Below, piece after piece: positions 17,005-24,859 of a DNA stretch of 43,378 nt. Source of the stretch: Muribaculaceae bacterium. GTDB lineage: Bacteria; Bacteroidota; Bacteroidia; Bacteroidales; Muribaculaceae. The stretch is from positions 1 through 43,378 of the forward strand of contig JAKVKZ010000020.1 of the NCBI GenBank assembly GCA_022484565.1, read 5' to 3'. Under the pieces are notes generated by a model. That model saw only the letters and a list, made by a program, of their open reading frames with translations, was not told where the DNA came from and searched no databases. The translations under genes and the position numbers were made by a program. Every line of letters begins with the position of its first letter. Position 1 is the first letter of the stretch.

Positions 17005-18123
17005 ATGGACGTTTCTAACGACACAGAAAACAAGAAGCTTTACGATGTTTTCATCAGTTATAAGCATTCAAGCGACTCGGCTACTGCACAACTTATTATG
17101 CAGAGTTTAGTCGATTACGGCTATGATAAAAAGCGTATTTTTTTCGATAGCAAGAACATTAAGGAAGGCTCAATCAGTAAGCCGATTTTTGAAGCCTTCA
17201 AAAGCTCCCGCTCCTATGTGGTTATATTTTCAAAGAACTGTTTCGATTCTTCATCTTCAGGCGACTGGTTTTTGAAGGAGATTCGCATGGCACTTGAATC
17301 CGACATGCGCATTATTCCTTTCTACTATGGTTGCTCTTTCGAAGAGACTATGAAAAGTCTTGAGCAGGTATCGTTCTATAGTGCTGACGATTCCATTGAT
17401 GCTGAAAAATGTCATATCGAGGACAAGAAATATCGCACTATCCTTAAGGACATCAAAGGTACAATCTACAATCCCGAAACTGATGGTGACATTCAGTCAA
17501 AAATTGATGATATTTGCGAAATTATCGGAAAACCCAAAACCTCAATTTTGAGTTCTGTCCTTCTTTATTTTTTAGCCTTTATCATTCTGTTCTGCTGCCT
17601 TTACGTCGCAGGCATGACCTATGCTTATTTTTCCCACGACGATTCTTTCTCACAAAAGAGGTTCAACCATTACACTAAAATGCTTGATATTGGTCATTAC
17701 GAATATAATGATTCCGTCGGCTTGGATGTCGAATACAACGCTATCACCGACCAGCTGATTCTCCACCGAGATGATTATTCCGACAACGTGGCGGTTAATC
17801 TGAAAGTTTCCGACATGCTCGTCTATTCCTTCAGCGCGGTCTCTTTAGGAACTTTATTCAAGAGCGTCAAGAAATTTCATGTTCACAATGAGGCCACAGC
17901 TATCGGTGCATTGGTCTTCATTGCCGGCACTATCTTGGGATTTTGTGAAGGCGAGCTGTTTACCGAAAAATATCTTACTCACCGTGAACTGCTGAGAATG
18001 AATGGATATGTGCTGAATAAGCAGAATTGGCAAAGTCGCCGCAATTTCTATCTCAAGCACATGTACGAAAATTCACTTACACGGAATGCGCAGTTTGAAT
18101 ATGCTTATAAATTTGGCGCATAA
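17005..18123 (+). CDS. TIR-domain membrane protein
   Basis: 372 residues. Residues 12-150 are a Toll/interleukin-1 receptor-like domain: YDVFISYKHSSDS (13-25), RIFFDSKNIKEGS (44-56), YVVIFSKNCF (71-80), and DWFLKEIRMALE (87-98) with the W-x3-E pair (W88, E92) that in bacterial and SARM1-type TIRs contains the NADase glutamate. A hydrophobic segment follows at about 181-206 and another at about 297-316, separated by some 90 polar residues, with a charged C-terminal tail. No signal peptide: the TIR domain is expected to face the cytoplasm. Bacterial TIR proteins often act as NAD-degrading effectors in phage defence or as scaffolds; which applies here is unknown. The gene has its own promoter and no partner gene. 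The C-terminal region is not recognised. Confidence 0.8.
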   Translation: MDVSNDTENKKLYDVFISYKHSSDSATAQLIMQSLVDYGYDKKRIFFDSKNIKEGSISKPIFEAFKSSRSYVVIFSKNCFDSSSSGDWFLKEIRMALESDMRIIPFYYGCSFEETMKSLEQVSFYSADDSIDAEKCHIEDKKYRTILKDIKGTIYNPETDGDIQSKIDDICEIIGKPKTSILSSVLLYFLAFIILFCCLYVAGMTYAYFSHDDSFSQKRFNHYTKMLDIGHYEYNDSVGLDVEYNAITDQLILHRDDYSDNVAVNLKVSDMLVYSFSAVSLGTLFKSVKKFHVHNEATAIGALVFIAGTILGFCEGELFTEKYLTHRELLRMNGYVLNKQNWQSRRNFYLKHMYENSLTRNAQFEYAYKFGA

Positions 18124-18130
18124 AAAAATC

Positions 18131-19018
18131 TCATTCCTTCTCCCGTTCCCGCATCCACTTTGAAAGAACTTCACAATATTTGTCGTTCTGCTCCACGAAC
18201 GACATGTGGCGCGTCCCGTCGAAAAGTTCCCATTGCGCATCAGGTATGCGGTCGTACATCGTTTTGGCTATTAGCGGTGTGCAGAGGTCGTTCGTCCCGC
18301 TTGTTATCAGGCATGGAACGTTGATTTCGCATAGGCGCTCCGTATAATTGAAATCTTTGAGCGTTCCCAATGGCGTGTATTCATTTGGACCCCATCCAAT
18401 CAGATACGACTCTGCCCCCGATTTCTTTGGCCGCCTCAAGCACTCCGGGCTATCCTCTGTCACGGCACCTGCACAATGCAGTTCCATATATCTTTCGTTG
18501 GCTTTCAGGTAATTCTCATCACTGTAATCTTCCGAAGCCTCCGCCGCTGCAATATATTTCTTGTCGTCTACCGACATGAATTTTATCATTCTGTGCTGTT
18601 CTCTGCCCCAAAGTTTGCTGTCGGGTAACGTACTTGCCAAAATCGCTGAGCTAACGCCTTGTGGCTTCTTCTCAATCAGATATTCTATCAGCAGCATTCC
18701 GCCCCACGACTGGCCCAAAATATGCACTTCATCCAAATGCAGATATTCACGAATATTTATAAGCTCCTCCAGCCACGTCTTTTCGTTCCACAATTCAGGA
18801 TGCCCCTCTACAAATGAATTTCCGCAACCTATTTGGTCGTACGAGATGACCTGCCGCCCTTCTTCCGACAGTCTGTCAAGCACTTCAAAATAATTGTGTG
18901 TGCTGCCTGGACCTCCGTGCAACAGCAGTATCGGTTTATGGCCATTCGAATTCTCTCCTATTATCCTGTAGTAAGTCTTATATCCCTTAAAGGGCATATA
19001 TCCTTCAATTGCTTTCAT
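18131..19018 (-). CDS. Proline iminopeptidase-like alpha/beta hydrolase (S33)
   Basis: 295 residues. A hydrolase likely to release N-terminal proline or other residues from short peptides. The oxyanion-hole motif HGGPG is at 34-38, the nucleophile elbow GQSWGG at 102-107 (Ser104), the acid in SGTNDLCTP (Asp244), and the catalytic His271 in GTRHMSFVE. The cap domain lies between about 130 and 220. Length and motif order match the proline-specific peptidase family. No signal peptide is present, so it is cytoplasmic. It converges on the TIR gene: the two stop codons are separated by only seven bases. A minus-strand promoter lies just upstream (19062-19093). Confidence 0.88.
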   Translation of the reverse strand: MKAIEGYMPFKGYKTYYRIIGENSNGHKPILLLHGGPGSTHNYFEVLDRLSEEGRQVISYDQIGCGNSFVEGHPELWNEKTWLEELINIREYLHLDEVHILGQSWGGMLLIEYLIEKKPQGVSSAILASTLPDSKLWGREQHRMIKFMSVDDKKYIAAAEASEDYSDENYLKANERYMELHCAGAVTEDSPECLRRPKKSGAESYLIGWGPNEYTPLGTLKDFNYTERLCEINVPCLITSGTNDLCTPLIAKTMYDRIPDAQWELFDGTRHMSFVEQNDKYCEVLSKWMREREKE

Positions 19019-19061
19019 ATATTATTGATTTATTTTGTTTATGTATTCTCGACTTTCCTAA

Positions 19062-19093
19062 CAAAGATACACCATTTACTGAATCCTCGCAAG
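19062..19093 (-). promoter_or_regulatory. Promoter for the proline iminopeptidase-like gene
   Basis: On the minus strand, TATCTTTG (19069 to 19062) is an exact -7 element. CTTG (19093 to 19090) is a one-mismatch -33 element 20 bases upstream. The start codon is 44 bases downstream. Confidence 0.6.
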
Positions 19094-19158
19094 TAAATAT
19101 TCTTGCTTTTCTTCACCCCGCTAAATTTTCATTGAGCCGTTTGTTTTTAGGCAGGCAC

Positions 19159-19196
19159 AAAAAAATAATCCTCCGACAGACCAACTGCCAGGGGAT
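19159..19196 (-). terminator. Rho-independent terminator (minus strand)
   Basis: On the minus strand, ATCCCCTGGCAG pairs with CTGTCGGAGGAT (one mismatch, two wobbles) around a five-base loop (TTGGT), followed by TATTTTTTT. It is far (about 290 bases) from the LRR gene's stop, so it probably ends a separate transcript. Confidence 0.75.
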
Positions 19197-19299
19197 CGCT
19201 TACATAAAATCTAATACCTTTAACATAAACCTAATTAAAATAAATACTTGTCATCACGACATGTACCAATCTTACCTTAAAACTAATACCATGAAAAAC
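19159..19299 (-). ncRNA. Candidate small RNA (about 140 nt)
   Basis: It is defined by a minus-strand -7 element (19305-19312) and the terminator at 19159-19196. The body is AT-rich, with no open frame longer than a few codons. No known RNA family is recognised (it lacks SRP, tmRNA and RNase P hallmarks). Transcription is inferred only from the two signals. Confidence 0.4.
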
Positions 19300-19304
19300 T
19301 GATG

Positions 19305-19312
19305 CAAAGATA
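19305..19312 (-). promoter_or_regulatory. -7 promoter element of the candidate small RNA
   Basis: TATCTTTG on the minus strand is an exact TAnnTTTG match. A weak GTTG sits upstream at 16-base spacing, shorter than the preferred 19. Confidence 0.45.
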
Positions 19313-19421
19313 TGCCTTATATGTTTTACAACATAATTTTCGAGCATAAAAATCAATCAATTTTTAATTCTTTAACTAAAATTCGGCATTTTGCCATGTA
19401 TTTTCACTGTTATTAGGTAAA

Positions 19422-19463
19422 GATTCACCGCCACGGCAGCAATTTTTGCCATGGCGGTAAATC
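19422..19463 (-). terminator. Hairpin after the LRR gene, probable terminator
   Basis: GATTcACCGCCAcGGCA pairs with TGCCatGGCGGTaAATC, 24 bases after the LRR stop. The stem is long, but there is no good T-run on the minus strand, so it may act as an RNA 3'-end stabiliser or an inefficient terminator. Confidence 0.55.
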
Positions 19464-19486
19464 AAAACATGTTTCTCTATTTAGTA

Positions 19487-21820
19487 TTAATTTCTGATTA
19501 TAACCTTATGCGAAGTGTTGCCCACTTTCACTATGTACAGGCCATTGCCCATCATCGGCAGCGTGATGCTCTCGCCGTTGCCGCGGGTTGATGCTGCAAG
19601 CGAACCGCTCAGGGTGTACACGCTGATTTGTGTTCCTGTCGTCGCGCCTGTCACTGTTATTTCACCCCCATTAGCCGTCACTCTCACTTTCACTCCGTTG
19701 CTTTCCACTGCCTTTATTCCAGTAGGGTCAGCTACGATTGAAGCGAAATCTTTCCATTTGGTGGCTGTTTGATAGTCTGTAAGTGAACCTGTCGGCACAT
19801 ACAATGTGCTGTTGATTGTTCCGTCTCCGAATACACTTTCACCAGTTGCCGGCGGTGTCACGCTTTTGCAGTGTACTTCCGCAAGTGTTGTACTCCAAAA
19901 CGCATATCTCCCTATCGAATCAAGTGTAGCTGGTAAATTGAGTCTTGTCAACATTGTGTTATAGTACCCAGCCTCCTCTGAAATAGTTTTCACTCCTTCA
20001 GGCACGTCGAATGATGTTCCGACGCCTCCTGGAATCACATACAGTGTGGTTAAGTCCTTGCTTAGCAATGCTCCATTTCTCGACGCGTAATTTGCATTTG
20101 CCTCATCCACATTTATGCTTGTCATGCTGTCGCTATACGCGAATACCGCTCTCCCTATAGTCTTCACACTCGCAGGAATGGTGATGCTGCGCAGCACATT
20201 CACATAAAAAGCACTTTCTTCTATCGAAGTAAGGTTTTTGGCTTTACTGAAGTCAATGTTTTTCAGATATTTGCTATTTGAAAAGGAATATTTTCCGATT
20301 GTGTCCACTGTGCTCGGCAGCGTGTAATCGCTTCGCTTGTTCCCAATCGGATATAGCAGCAGTTTAGTCACGTTTTTGTCAAAAAGCACTCCATCAGCCG
20401 ATGCGTAATTGACGTTATCATTATCCACATTGATTGTCTCCACTACAGAAGACCAAAACACATTTCTGCCAAGTGATGTCACTCTTGCCGGAATGTTAAT
20501 CGTCTGCAATGACGAGCAATCCCCAAATGCAGCATCCCCTATCATTCTAAGATTAACGGGCATATCCACGCTCTTCAACTTTATTGAACCATTAAAAGCA
20601 AAATTTCTAATGGCTTGCACACTGTCAGGCAATGCGATGTGTTCAAAAGTAGTGCTCATAAACATATCTTCGCCGACCTCATCATCAACAGTAAAATAAG
20701 ATTGATAATATGCATCGCCACCTTCCACAATTCTGCTTCCGCTGAGGTCTATATCAACCAGTCGAAAGTCTTTATTCAAATTGAGCATTTTCTTTATGTC
20801 TGTTCCGTTAATCGGCCCTTTCACCGTCAATTTCTTCACCAGTTTGGAAATACCTTGTTTGTAAAGTTCTCCTGCAGCTGCGTTTGTCACAGTCATGCTG
20901 TCCATTTCTTCAGTCTGAATCTTGAAATTCCTCCACACTTTTGCGCTTTTATAGGCTTCTTCTGATTTCACTGGCACCACTAATTCGCATGAATCTGTCT
21001 TTACACCGGCAAAAGTGGAATCGGCAAGGACTAATGGTGTGGCCGCTGGACTATAAATTTCCTCCAATGCTGAACAGTTGGCAAATGCTGAATCGCCTAT
21101 CTCCCTCAGATTTTCGCTGAGTGTCACTCTGTACACGCATGTGTCTTCAGCAAAGCAGCCTTTCCCTATGCTTGTCACTGCATCTGGAATGATCCAATCA
21201 CTTATCTGGTTACCCCTAAAAGCCTCTTCTCCTATTGTCGTGAGCGATTTGCTTAAAGCCATGTCCGTCAGGGCACATCCTTTAAATGCCTTTGCACCAA
21301 TAGTGATTAATTTGTTAAGTATATTTTCATCTAAATAATTGAGTTTCTCGCATCCTTCAAATGCGCTTTTTCCTAACGATTTCATATTAGCTTCATCAGA
21401 TATATACGCCCACTCAAGACTTTTTGCCGCATAAAAAGCCGAGTCACCTATTGCAGTTGCATTTGGAAGCTCCACATATATAAGGTTCGTTTCACGTAGC
21501 ATATTGGCACTTATAGTATAGTCAGCGGTTACATTATTTTTATAGTATGCTTCGCCACCACTCGCTATCTCAGCGCTCAAGTATAATTCCGTTAGTTTTC
21601 CGTTGGTGGCATTGCCCTGTGAGTCCCGCCCTGCCATCTCGCGGATGAATTTGATGTCGGTGCCATTGATTTTGCCTGCAATCTCAAGTGACACAATTGT
21701 GTCTTTTGCCGCAGCATCAATTAATGTTGGTAAACTGCCTGGCGTCGTCACGTTGTAAAATTCTGCTTTGGCACTGCTTATCAGCATCAAGGCAAACAAT
21801 AATGGAAATAATCTTTTCAT
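19487..21820 (-). CDS. BspA-type leucine-rich-repeat protein with T9SS type A sorting domain
   Basis: 777 residues. A signal peptide (1-19) is followed by two large homologous halves (about 25-300 and 310-690). Each opens with an ELxxxxINGTDIK-type segment (INGTDIK at 51-57 and 337-343), then a GGxAYY motif, then a run of TpLRR/LRR_5 repeats of the 'LPxxVxxIGxxAFxxCxxLxxI' type, and closes with a TLYVPxxxxxxYxxAxxWxxF segment. A T9SS type A tail ends GLYIVKVGNTSHKVIIRN. Such BspA-like proteins are surface adhesins binding host matrix proteins or other bacteria. Expected to be surface-anchored by T9SS. It is a single-gene transcript with a -7 element at 21863-21870. Confidence 0.88.
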   Translation of the reverse strand: MKRLFPLLFALMLISSAKAEFYNVTTPGSLPTLIDAAAKDTIVSLEIAGKINGTDIKFIREMAGRDSQGNATNGKLTELYLSAEIASGGEAYYKNNVTADYTISANMLRETNLIYVELPNATAIGDSAFYAAKSLEWAYISDEANMKSLGKSAFEGCEKLNYLDENILNKLITIGAKAFKGCALTDMALSKSLTTIGEEAFRGNQISDWIIPDAVTSIGKGCFAEDTCVYRVTLSENLREIGDSAFANCSALEEIYSPAATPLVLADSTFAGVKTDSCELVVPVKSEEAYKSAKVWRNFKIQTEEMDSMTVTNAAAGELYKQGISKLVKKLTVKGPINGTDIKKMLNLNKDFRLVDIDLSGSRIVEGGDAYYQSYFTVDDEVGEDMFMSTTFEHIALPDSVQAIRNFAFNGSIKLKSVDMPVNLRMIGDAAFGDCSSLQTINIPARVTSLGRNVFWSSVVETINVDNDNVNYASADGVLFDKNVTKLLLYPIGNKRSDYTLPSTVDTIGKYSFSNSKYLKNIDFSKAKNLTSIEESAFYVNVLRSITIPASVKTIGRAVFAYSDSMTSINVDEANANYASRNGALLSKDLTTLYVIPGGVGTSFDVPEGVKTISEEAGYYNTMLTRLNLPATLDSIGRYAFWSTTLAEVHCKSVTPPATGESVFGDGTINSTLYVPTGSLTDYQTATKWKDFASIVADPTGIKAVESNGVKVRVTANGGEITVTGATTGTQISVYTLSGSLAASTRGNGESITLPMMGNGLYIVKVGNTSHKVIIRN

Positions 21821-21862
21821 AAATAGTTTCTATTAATGTGAATAATGTTTGTAAATATTTTG

Positions 21863-21870
21863 CAAAAATA
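21863..21870 (-). promoter_or_regulatory. -7 promoter element for the LRR gene
   Basis: TATTTTTG on the minus strand is an exact match, 43 bases before the start codon. No -33 element is seen at 19-base spacing. Confidence 0.5.
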
Positions 21871-22013
21871 GTGCTGTCATACTTTGTCGATGTCCCAATC
21901 GCGCAATTTTTTGTCCCATTTAGGCAAATCATGGCAAAAGAGTTCATATTTCCGCAAAATTTTGTCACTATTTAAATTACCTTTATTAGGCACGGTTTTT
22001 GTGTGATTTTTCT

Positions 22014-22021
22014 TATCTTTG
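22014..22021 (+). promoter_or_regulatory. -7 promoter element for the cvpA-suf operon
   Basis: TATCTTTG is an exact match 28 bases before the chosen cvpA start at 22042. Its position inside the longest open frame (from GTG 22003) argues against that upstream start. Confidence 0.55.
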
Positions 22022-22041
22022 TGGTTTTAATGATGGGTACT

Positions 22042-22590
22042 ATGAGTTTTGTTGATGCTATAATATTTCTGGCAATCATCGCCGGCGCGGTGATAGGCTA
22101 CATGAGGGGGATTATCAAGCAGATTTCCTCTATTGCGGCTTTGGTGCTTGGAATATTGGTATGCAACATTTTTGGAGGTTGGGCGGCTGAAGTGCTGCGC
22201 GTTGTGGTGCCTTCGTCGGCCAAATGGCCGGCAGCCGATGTCACCACTGCGGCTTTTGCCGAAATTCTGTTGTTCCTGCTCGTGTACCTTTCAGTGGCTG
22301 TAGTGGCTATGTTCGTCAAATCTGTAGTCAAGAAGCTCAAGCTGGGACTTATCGACAATTTTGGTGGTGCTGCTTTAAGCGTTTTGAAATATCTCTTTGC
22401 CGTGAGCATCATTCTGAATGTATGGTATATCATCAGTCCTCACAGCTCCACTTTCACCACCCGCCATGCGTTCGGCAATGTCCCGTTCGCCTTCACTCTC
22501 GATGTTGCGCCGTGCGTGCTTGGCTCTAAGTCGCTTCCCAGCGACTCGCTGAAAATCGTTCCGCCCGACTCGGTCAGCACAAGTGAATGA
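22042..22590 (+). CDS. cvpA: CvpA family membrane protein
   Basis: 182 residues from ATG 22042 (MSFVDAIIFLAII), preferred over GTG 22003 and ATG 22030/22033 because a -7 element at 22014-22021 puts the transcript start near 22028. Four hydrophobic segments, a conserved GYMRGIIKQ motif after the first one, and IDNFGGAALSVLKY are typical of CvpA (colicin V production) proteins, inner-membrane proteins of unclear role. The tail is extended by a hydrophilic, Ser/Pro-rich stretch after about residue 145. sufB begins 18 bases after the stop, so it is probably the first gene of the suf transcript. Confidence 0.85.
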   Translation: MSFVDAIIFLAIIAGAVIGYMRGIIKQISSIAALVLGILVCNIFGGWAAEVLRVVVPSSAKWPAADVTTAAFAEILLFLLVYLSVAVVAMFVKSVVKKLKLGLIDNFGGAALSVLKYLFAVSIILNVWYIISPHSSTFTTRHAFGNVPFAFTLDVAPCVLGSKSLPSDSLKIVPPDSVSTSE

Positions 22591-22608
22591 ATTTGAAATT
22601 TTATTGCA

Positions 22609-24069
22609 ATGAATCAAGATAACGAAAAACAAAATGAAAAGATTATCGATGGCGCTGTCAATAGCGACTACAAGTATGGCTTTGTCACCGACATCGACAC
22701 TCACGTCATCCCAAAGGGTCTGAACGAGGATGTCGTCCGCTACATTTCCAATGCCAAGGGCGAACCTGAATGGCTTCTCAATTTCCGCCTGAAGGCGTTC
22801 CGCAAGTGGCAGACGATGAAAATGCCGCACTGGGCGCACCTCGACGTTCCTGACATCGATTTTCAGGACATCAGCTACTATGCCGCTCCTTCGGTAAAAA
22901 AAGGTCCGAAAAGCATGGATGAGGTTGACCCCGAACTTCGCAAGACTTTCGACAAACTCGGCATTTCGCTTGAAGAGCAGATGCGATTGTCAGGTATGGC
23001 TGTCGATGCCGTCATGGACAGTGTTTCTGTCAAGACCACTTATCGTGACAAACTTGCCGAACTTGGCGTGATTTTCTGCTCAATCGGTCAGGCCGTCCAC
23101 GATTATCCCGACCTCGTTAAGCGTTATCTCGGCCATGCCGTGCCTTACAGCGACAATTTCTTTGCCGCTCTCAATTCAGCAGTGTTCTCCGACGGCTCTT
23201 TCGTGTATATTCCCAAGGGTGTGCGCTGCCCAATGGAACTTTCCACATATTTCCGCATCAATGCCGCCGGCACTGGCCAGTTTGAGCGCACTCTGATTGT
23301 TGCCGACGATGATGCCTATGTTTCCTATCTTGAAGGCTGCACAGCACCTATGCGCGACAGTAACCAGCTTCATGCTGCCATCGTCGAGATTATCGTTGAG
23401 GACCGTGCCGAGGTCAAGTATTCCACCGTCCAGAACTGGTATCCGGGCGATAAGAACGGCAAGGGCGGTATCTACAATTTTGTCACCAAGCGTGGTCTTT
23501 GCCGTGGCGATTTCTCTAAACTCTCGTGGACTCAGGTCGAGACTGGCTCTGCTCTCACTTGGAAATATCCAAGTTGCGTGCTCAGCGGCGACAATTCGGT
23601 CGGCGAGTTTTATTCTGTTGCGCTCACCAACAATTACCAGCAGGCCGACACTGGCACCAAAATGATTCATATCGGCAAGAATTCCCGCAGCACCATTGTG
23701 TCGAAGGGCATTTCCGCTGGTCACAGCCAAAACAGCTATCGCGGCATGGTGAAAGTCCTTTCTAAAGCCACTAATTGCCGCAACTACACTCAATGCGACA
23801 GCCTGCTGCTCACTTCCACCAGCGGTGCCCACACTTTCCCTATTATCGACGTTCAAAACGAGTCGTCGGTGGTTGAGCACGAGGCTACCACCTCTAAAAT
23901 TGACGAGGACAAGCTTTTCTATTGCAATCAGCGTGGCATTTCCACCGAGGATGCCATCGGCCTTATCGTCAATGGTTATGCCAAGGAGGTCATGTCGAAG
24001 TTGCCGATGGAATTTGCAGTCGAGGCGCAGAAGCTTCTGTCTGTTCAGCTCAGTGGTTCTGTTGGATAA
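22609..24069 (+). CDS. sufB: Fe-S cluster assembly scaffold protein SufB
   Basis: 486 residues. A component of the SufBCD scaffold on which Fe-S clusters are built from sulfur mobilised by SufS. The N-terminal region ([20 protein letters not shown]) leads into the long beta-helix core. The C-terminal signature [20 protein letters not shown] contains the conserved Cys that contributes to cluster assembly, and [13 protein letters not shown] follows. Length and motifs are typical. Operon order cvpA-sufB-sufC-sufD-sufS. No SufE or SufU sulfur-transfer gene is adjacent in the window. Confidence 0.96.
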   Translation: MNQDNEKQNEKIIDGAVNSDYKYGFVTDIDTHVIPKGLNEDVVRYISNAKGEPEWLLNFRLKAFRKWQTMKMPHWAHLDVPDIDFQDISYYAAPSVKKGPKSMDEVDPELRKTFDKLGISLEEQMRLSGMAVDAVMDSVSVKTTYRDKLAELGVIFCSIGQAVHDYPDLVKRYLGHAVPYSDNFFAALNSAVFSDGSFVYIPKGVRCPMELSTYFRINAAGTGQFERTLIVADDDAYVSYLEGCTAPMRDSNQLHAAIVEIIVEDRAEVKYSTVQNWYPGDKNGKGGIYNFVTKRGLCRGDFSKLSWTQVETGSALTWKYPSCVLSGDNSVGEFYSVALTNNYQQADTGTKMIHIGKNSRSTIVSKGISAGHSQNSYRGMVKVLSKATNCRNYTQCDSLLLTSTSGAHTFPIIDVQNESSVVEHEATTSKIDEDKLFYCNQRGISTEDAIGLIVNGYAKEVMSKLPMEFAVEAQKLLSVQLSGSVG

Positions 24070-24097
24070 ATATTGATAATAATAAATTCACTCATAT

Positions 24098-24859
24098 ATG
24101 TTAGTAGTTAACGATTTACACGCCTCTGTCGAAGGCAAGGAGATTTTGAAGGGGGTGAACCTCTCGGTCAATCCCGGTGAGGTACATGCCATCATGGGGC
24201 CTAACGGCTCTGGCAAAAGCACTTTATCTGCCGTTCTCACGGGCAATCCGGCTTACACCGTCACTGGTGGCAGTGTGGAGTTCTGTGGAAAGGATTTGCT
24301 TTCCCTTTCTCCTGAGAACCGCGCACACGAGGGCATTTTCCTCAGTTTCCAGTATCCTGTCGAGATTCCGGGCGTTTCTATGGTAAATTTCATGCGTGCG
24401 GCTCTCAATGCCAAGCGCAAATATCATGGCCTTGACCCGCTCACAGCAAGTGATTTTCTCAAACTGATGCGCGAAAAGAGGGCTGTCGTCCAGCTCGACA
24501 ACAAACTTGCCTCGCGCTCTGTCAACGAGGGCTTTTCCGGAGGCGAGAAGAAGCGTAACGAGATTTTCCAGATGGCAATGCTTGAGCCTAAGCTCTCCAT
24601 CCTCGACGAGACCGACAGCGGACTCGACATCGACGCTCTCCGCATTGTGGCTGGCGGCGTTAACCAGCTCCGCAGCGAGAACAATGCCACTATCGTCATC
24701 ACTCACTATCAGCGGCTGCTGGACTACATCAAGCCTGACTTCGTGCATGTCCTCTATAAGGGCCGCATAGTCAAGACTGGTGGTCCTGATTTGGCGCTCA
24801 TCCTTGAGGATAAGGGCTACGACTGGATTAAAGAGGAAATTGATAATCAGCAGGCATAA
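24098..24859 (+). CDS. sufC: Fe-S cluster assembly ATPase SufC
   Basis: 253 residues. An ABC-type ATPase that drives conformational change in the SufB-SufD scaffold. Walker A is GPNGSGKST (34-42), the family-specific Q-loop is [11 protein letters not shown], the signature is [10 protein letters not shown], Walker B is [12 protein letters not shown], and the H-loop is ITHYQR. The [10 protein letters not shown] version of Walker B is diagnostic of SufC. Its stop overlaps the sufD start codon by one base (TAATG), consistent with translational coupling. Confidence 0.97.
   Translation: MLVVNDLHASVEGKEILKGVNLSVNPGEVHAIMGPNGSGKSTLSAVLTGNPAYTVTGGSVEFCGKDLLSLSPENRAHEGIFLSFQYPVEIPGVSMVNFMRAALNAKRKYHGLDPLTASDFLKLMREKRAVVQLDNKLASRSVNEGFSGGEKKRNEIFQMAMLEPKLSILDETDSGLDIDALRIVAGGVNQLRSENNATIVITHYQRLLDYIKPDFVHVLYKGRIVKTGGPDLALILEDKGYDWIKEEIDNQQA

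Larger units (their letters stand above)
19019..19486. other. Intergenic region with two minus-strand promoters, a terminator and a possible small RNA
   Basis: It lies between two minus-strand genes. Going leftward it holds the hairpin after the LRR gene (19422-19463), a -7 element at 19305-19312, a strong hairpin with T-run at 19159-19196 and the hydrolase promoter at 19062-19093. No long credible open frame on either strand. Confidence 0.6.

Noticed and set aside
17005..19018. The TIR gene and hydrolase as a two-gene defence system
   Set aside because: They are convergent, with separate promoters, and the hydrolase has ordinary proline-iminopeptidase motifs. Nothing links their functions.
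19009..19302. A 97-codon plus-strand frame opposite the hydrolase leader
   Set aside because: It overlaps the hydrolase promoter and the minus-strand terminator; composition is random.
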